Shown here: positions 57,101 through 64,000 of the stretch, in pieces
Layout of the letters: each line of letters opens with the position of its first letter
Numbering within the stretch: the first letter of the stretch is position 1
Assembly (NCBI GenBank): GCA_963924555.1
Contig: OZ004596.1
Span: 1,674,001 to 1,738,000 of the forward strand
DNA length: 64,000 bases
Direction: 5' to 3'
Source of the DNA: Crambe crambe
Taxonomy: Eukaryota > Porifera > Demospongiae > Poecilosclerida > Crambeidae
Notes under the pieces: model-generated
Told to the model about the DNA's origin: nothing
What the model saw: the letters and a program-made list of their open reading frames with translations, nothing else
Databases searched by the model: none
Made by a program: the position numbers and the translations under genes

Positions 57101-57394
57101 CTTGATTAGCACAGGTTCAGAAGATATCTCTGGCTTTGATGAAACGTCCTTTCCTTCTTCAGAAGACCGCTCATCGGGAATTATGATATCGACAGCCACC
57201 AAGTAAGGATGATTTGAAGCTGTAGCGCTGTCTTTGGAAGGCGATTTGAGTGGAGACTGCGGTGGAGTGTCTTTGGAAGGCGAAGTCGAGTGAGGTGGTA
57301 GTGGATTTACATTTACGAAATCTGCAGGACTAGAAGTACTAGCACGATCGGCCGTGTCTTCATCGGTGGATCCGGTTTCGTTGGGATTGTCCAT
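51154..57394 (-). CDS. CABIT-domain, coiled-coil and SAM-domain protein (GAREM/THEMIS-like)
   Basis: CABIT proteins (THEMIS, GAREM, Serrano) are adaptors in receptor-tyrosine-kinase or antigen-receptor signalling. Exons: 57394-56831 (start MDNPNETGSTDEDTAD; Ser/Pro-rich, disordered), 56701-56567, about 55254-54893, 54596-54358, 54210-53383, 53158-52811, about 52003-51943 and 51390-51154. The first three introns are all phase 1, supporting one gene. The third exon has three SPCLESHT-type repeats, then the CABIT part: LVTDYSKQFPLRVKVVRGL, INQRYLVPYNSSAKFGLVYC and FEKVSDIIQSDDMPKVV. A linker follows, then a coiled coil (IHRLIRRIEALEMRITSA). The C-terminal SAM domain is LLKVLKLEEYFNVFMEE, LAECSEEVLIHDLGMKN, HCSTLMKVING. 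CABIT plus C-terminal SAM is the GAREM arrangement. The second exon is a duplicate of the end of the first. Confidence 0.8.
52057..52210. mobile_element. MITE with about 30-bp inverted ends (TGGTGGCC)
   Basis: Left TGGTGGCCAGTAAGGGCCAT and right ATGGCCATTACCGGCCACCA are inverted with few mismatches, and the symmetry continues into AAACTTG / CAAGTTT. TA flanks both ends. The interior has about three 22-bp tandem units like ACATCAAGTTTGGAAATGGA. It lies in an intron of the CABIT/SAM gene. Confidence 0.82.
55638..55965. repeat. Tandem duplication, about 101-bp unit
   Basis: Two nearly identical units (about 55638-55738 and 55739-55838), sharing TTTATTTCCTGCAGGAAATT and GCTTGTAGCTCTATGGTTCT. Two shorter degraded relatives follow (to about 55965). 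They are in the 1.3-kb intron of the CABIT/SAM gene. Non-coding. The rest of that intron (55255-55637, 55966-56566) shows only an A-rich stretch at 55256-55304 and AT-rich DNA. Confidence 0.8.
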
Positions 57395-57597
57395 TTCCAG
57401 TAATGTTAGTTTTTATAACTTCACAGCACCCGAGGGTCTTTAATAATAATGACCAAAGGGGCGGGGCGTGTCTGGTTAACCCTAAAAATATTTTTTATCG
57501 ATCGCTACACGCGCATGCCCTTATAGTAAGAAAACCTCAGACCAGACTGATAGGAAATTGACAAAAGAATGAATGAAACAGATAGCTACACTAGCTA

Positions 57598-63283
<5,686 letters not shown>

Positions 63284-64000
63284 TACGGGAAGAAACATGA
63301 GATATGAATCACTTAAATATAACACTGTACAGTGGTGTGGACTCAAAAACAAACAAACAAACAAAACAATAACAAAAACAAAACCAATAACCAAATAACA
63401 ACAAAAATAAAAACAAAATCAATAACCAAACAACAACGAACACAAATAAACAACAACAACAACAACAAAAAAACAGGAACACACTGTTATATATCCCCAG
63501 GGCGCACAATTTCATTGGTCGGTCTGTAGCTAGAGCGTATATGCGTAGCTACCCCTTAGTTACGAAACAAAATGAAAACTCCTGCCATGGCTTGTCTGCC
63601 GTTGTTCAGACGCCAACTCTAGCCTCGTGCTCTCAAGCAAGACTACGAACTACGAGGCTCCTCCCATGCCCACCACACCCAGCTATTAACGAGTTCCTCC
63701 ACCCACGTTTTGTGCTTGCTAGCGACAGCGAAGCTAGCGGAAGGTATGACGCCAAATACCAATGGGCCTTAGAAATAATTTCTTCTTGTGGAAAATTGCA
63801 AAAAAAAAAAAATGAAGTTTCCTTGTGACCCAGCACCAGATGACTTCTTCATTTTCCAACAATCAGCTATAAACTACCCAGAGACAGAAATAGATTCTTT
63901 AGTAATAGTTAATGACAATGTTATAGACTGATTGTTAACTTCATAATCATCTTCTTCCAACAGTCAGCCATAAACTACCCAGAGACAGAAATAAACTCTT
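63284..64000. other. Right-hand end: low-complexity DNA, possible promoter, short direct repeat
   Basis: 63345-63475 is an A-rich (CAAA)n/(AAC)n-like stretch. 63480-63800 is of higher GC content and may be the GON4L promoter or first exon, but no exon could be fixed. A plus-strand frame starts at 63812 (MKFPCDPAPDDFFIFQQSAI) and stops at 63931. Part of it is repeated at the window end: TATAAACTACCCAGAGACAG (about 63870) and CATAAACTACCCAGAGACAG (about 63969). It may be the beginning of a gene that continues to the right. Confidence 0.4.

Overview
This window looks like a piece of a sponge genome, most likely a demosponge. Genes are close together, most introns are 50-300 bp, intergenic DNA is AT-rich with many AGCTAGCT runs, and the proteins are clear animal orthologues that are divergent from vertebrates. 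The phylum is an inference from genome style; no marker gene settles it.

Layout, left to right. 1-4801 (-): a cytosolic carboxypeptidase (AGTPBP1/CCP1), cut by the left edge. 5043-9408 (+): TFIIE alpha (GTF2E1). 9789-11474 (+): an intronless secreted VWA protein resembling calcium-channel alpha2-delta subunits. 13162-14317 (+): a small secreted cysteine-containing protein. 14415-26397 (-): a very large coiled-coil protein with a Pro-rich repeated N-terminal part. 26625-31389 (+): APBA/Mint/LIN-10 (PTB plus two PDZ). 31722-32239 (-): a small predicted secreted Arg/Glu-rich protein. 32563-34119 (-): an unrecognised, possibly N-myristoylated protein. 34320-35836 (-): glucose-6-phosphate 1-epimerase. 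35982-36949 (-): kinetochore SPC24. 37017-39145 (+): adenosine deaminase-like ADAL. 39282-41092 (-): cyclin B. 41366-51021 (+): CCDC112. 51154-57394 (-): a CABIT plus coiled-coil plus SAM protein. 57598 to about 63283 (-): a GON4L-family PAH/SANT protein.

The most unusual region is the 7.7-kb intron of CCDC112 (about 43027-50710). It holds, on the opposite strand, four intact intronless genes and one broken copy of a family of predicted type II membrane proteins, perhaps glycosyltransferases. Their 3' ends are almost identical, pointing to recent gene conversion. The broken copy is a mosaic of two neighbours. Each intact copy has a similar RFX-like motif upstream.

Four gene pairs are head-to-head with 67-273 bp between start codons (AGTPBP1/GTF2E1, coiled-coil/APBA, SPC24/ADAL, cyclin B/CCDC112). 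The promoters next to SPC24 and cyclin B carry E2F, CCAAT and CHR-like motifs, as in vertebrate cell-cycle genes. Introns hold several miniature inverted-repeat elements, a fold-back element with a hammerhead-ribozyme-like core, a 30-bp minisatellite that starts exactly at a splice donor, and an uninterrupted (GA) tract of about 348 bp.

The genes do not form one pathway. Several concern microtubules, centrioles or mitosis (CCP1, SPC24, cyclin B, CCDC112, possibly the coiled-coil protein); this may be chance. Exon boundaries were read by eye from splice signals and family similarity. No search, alignment program or transcript data were used.
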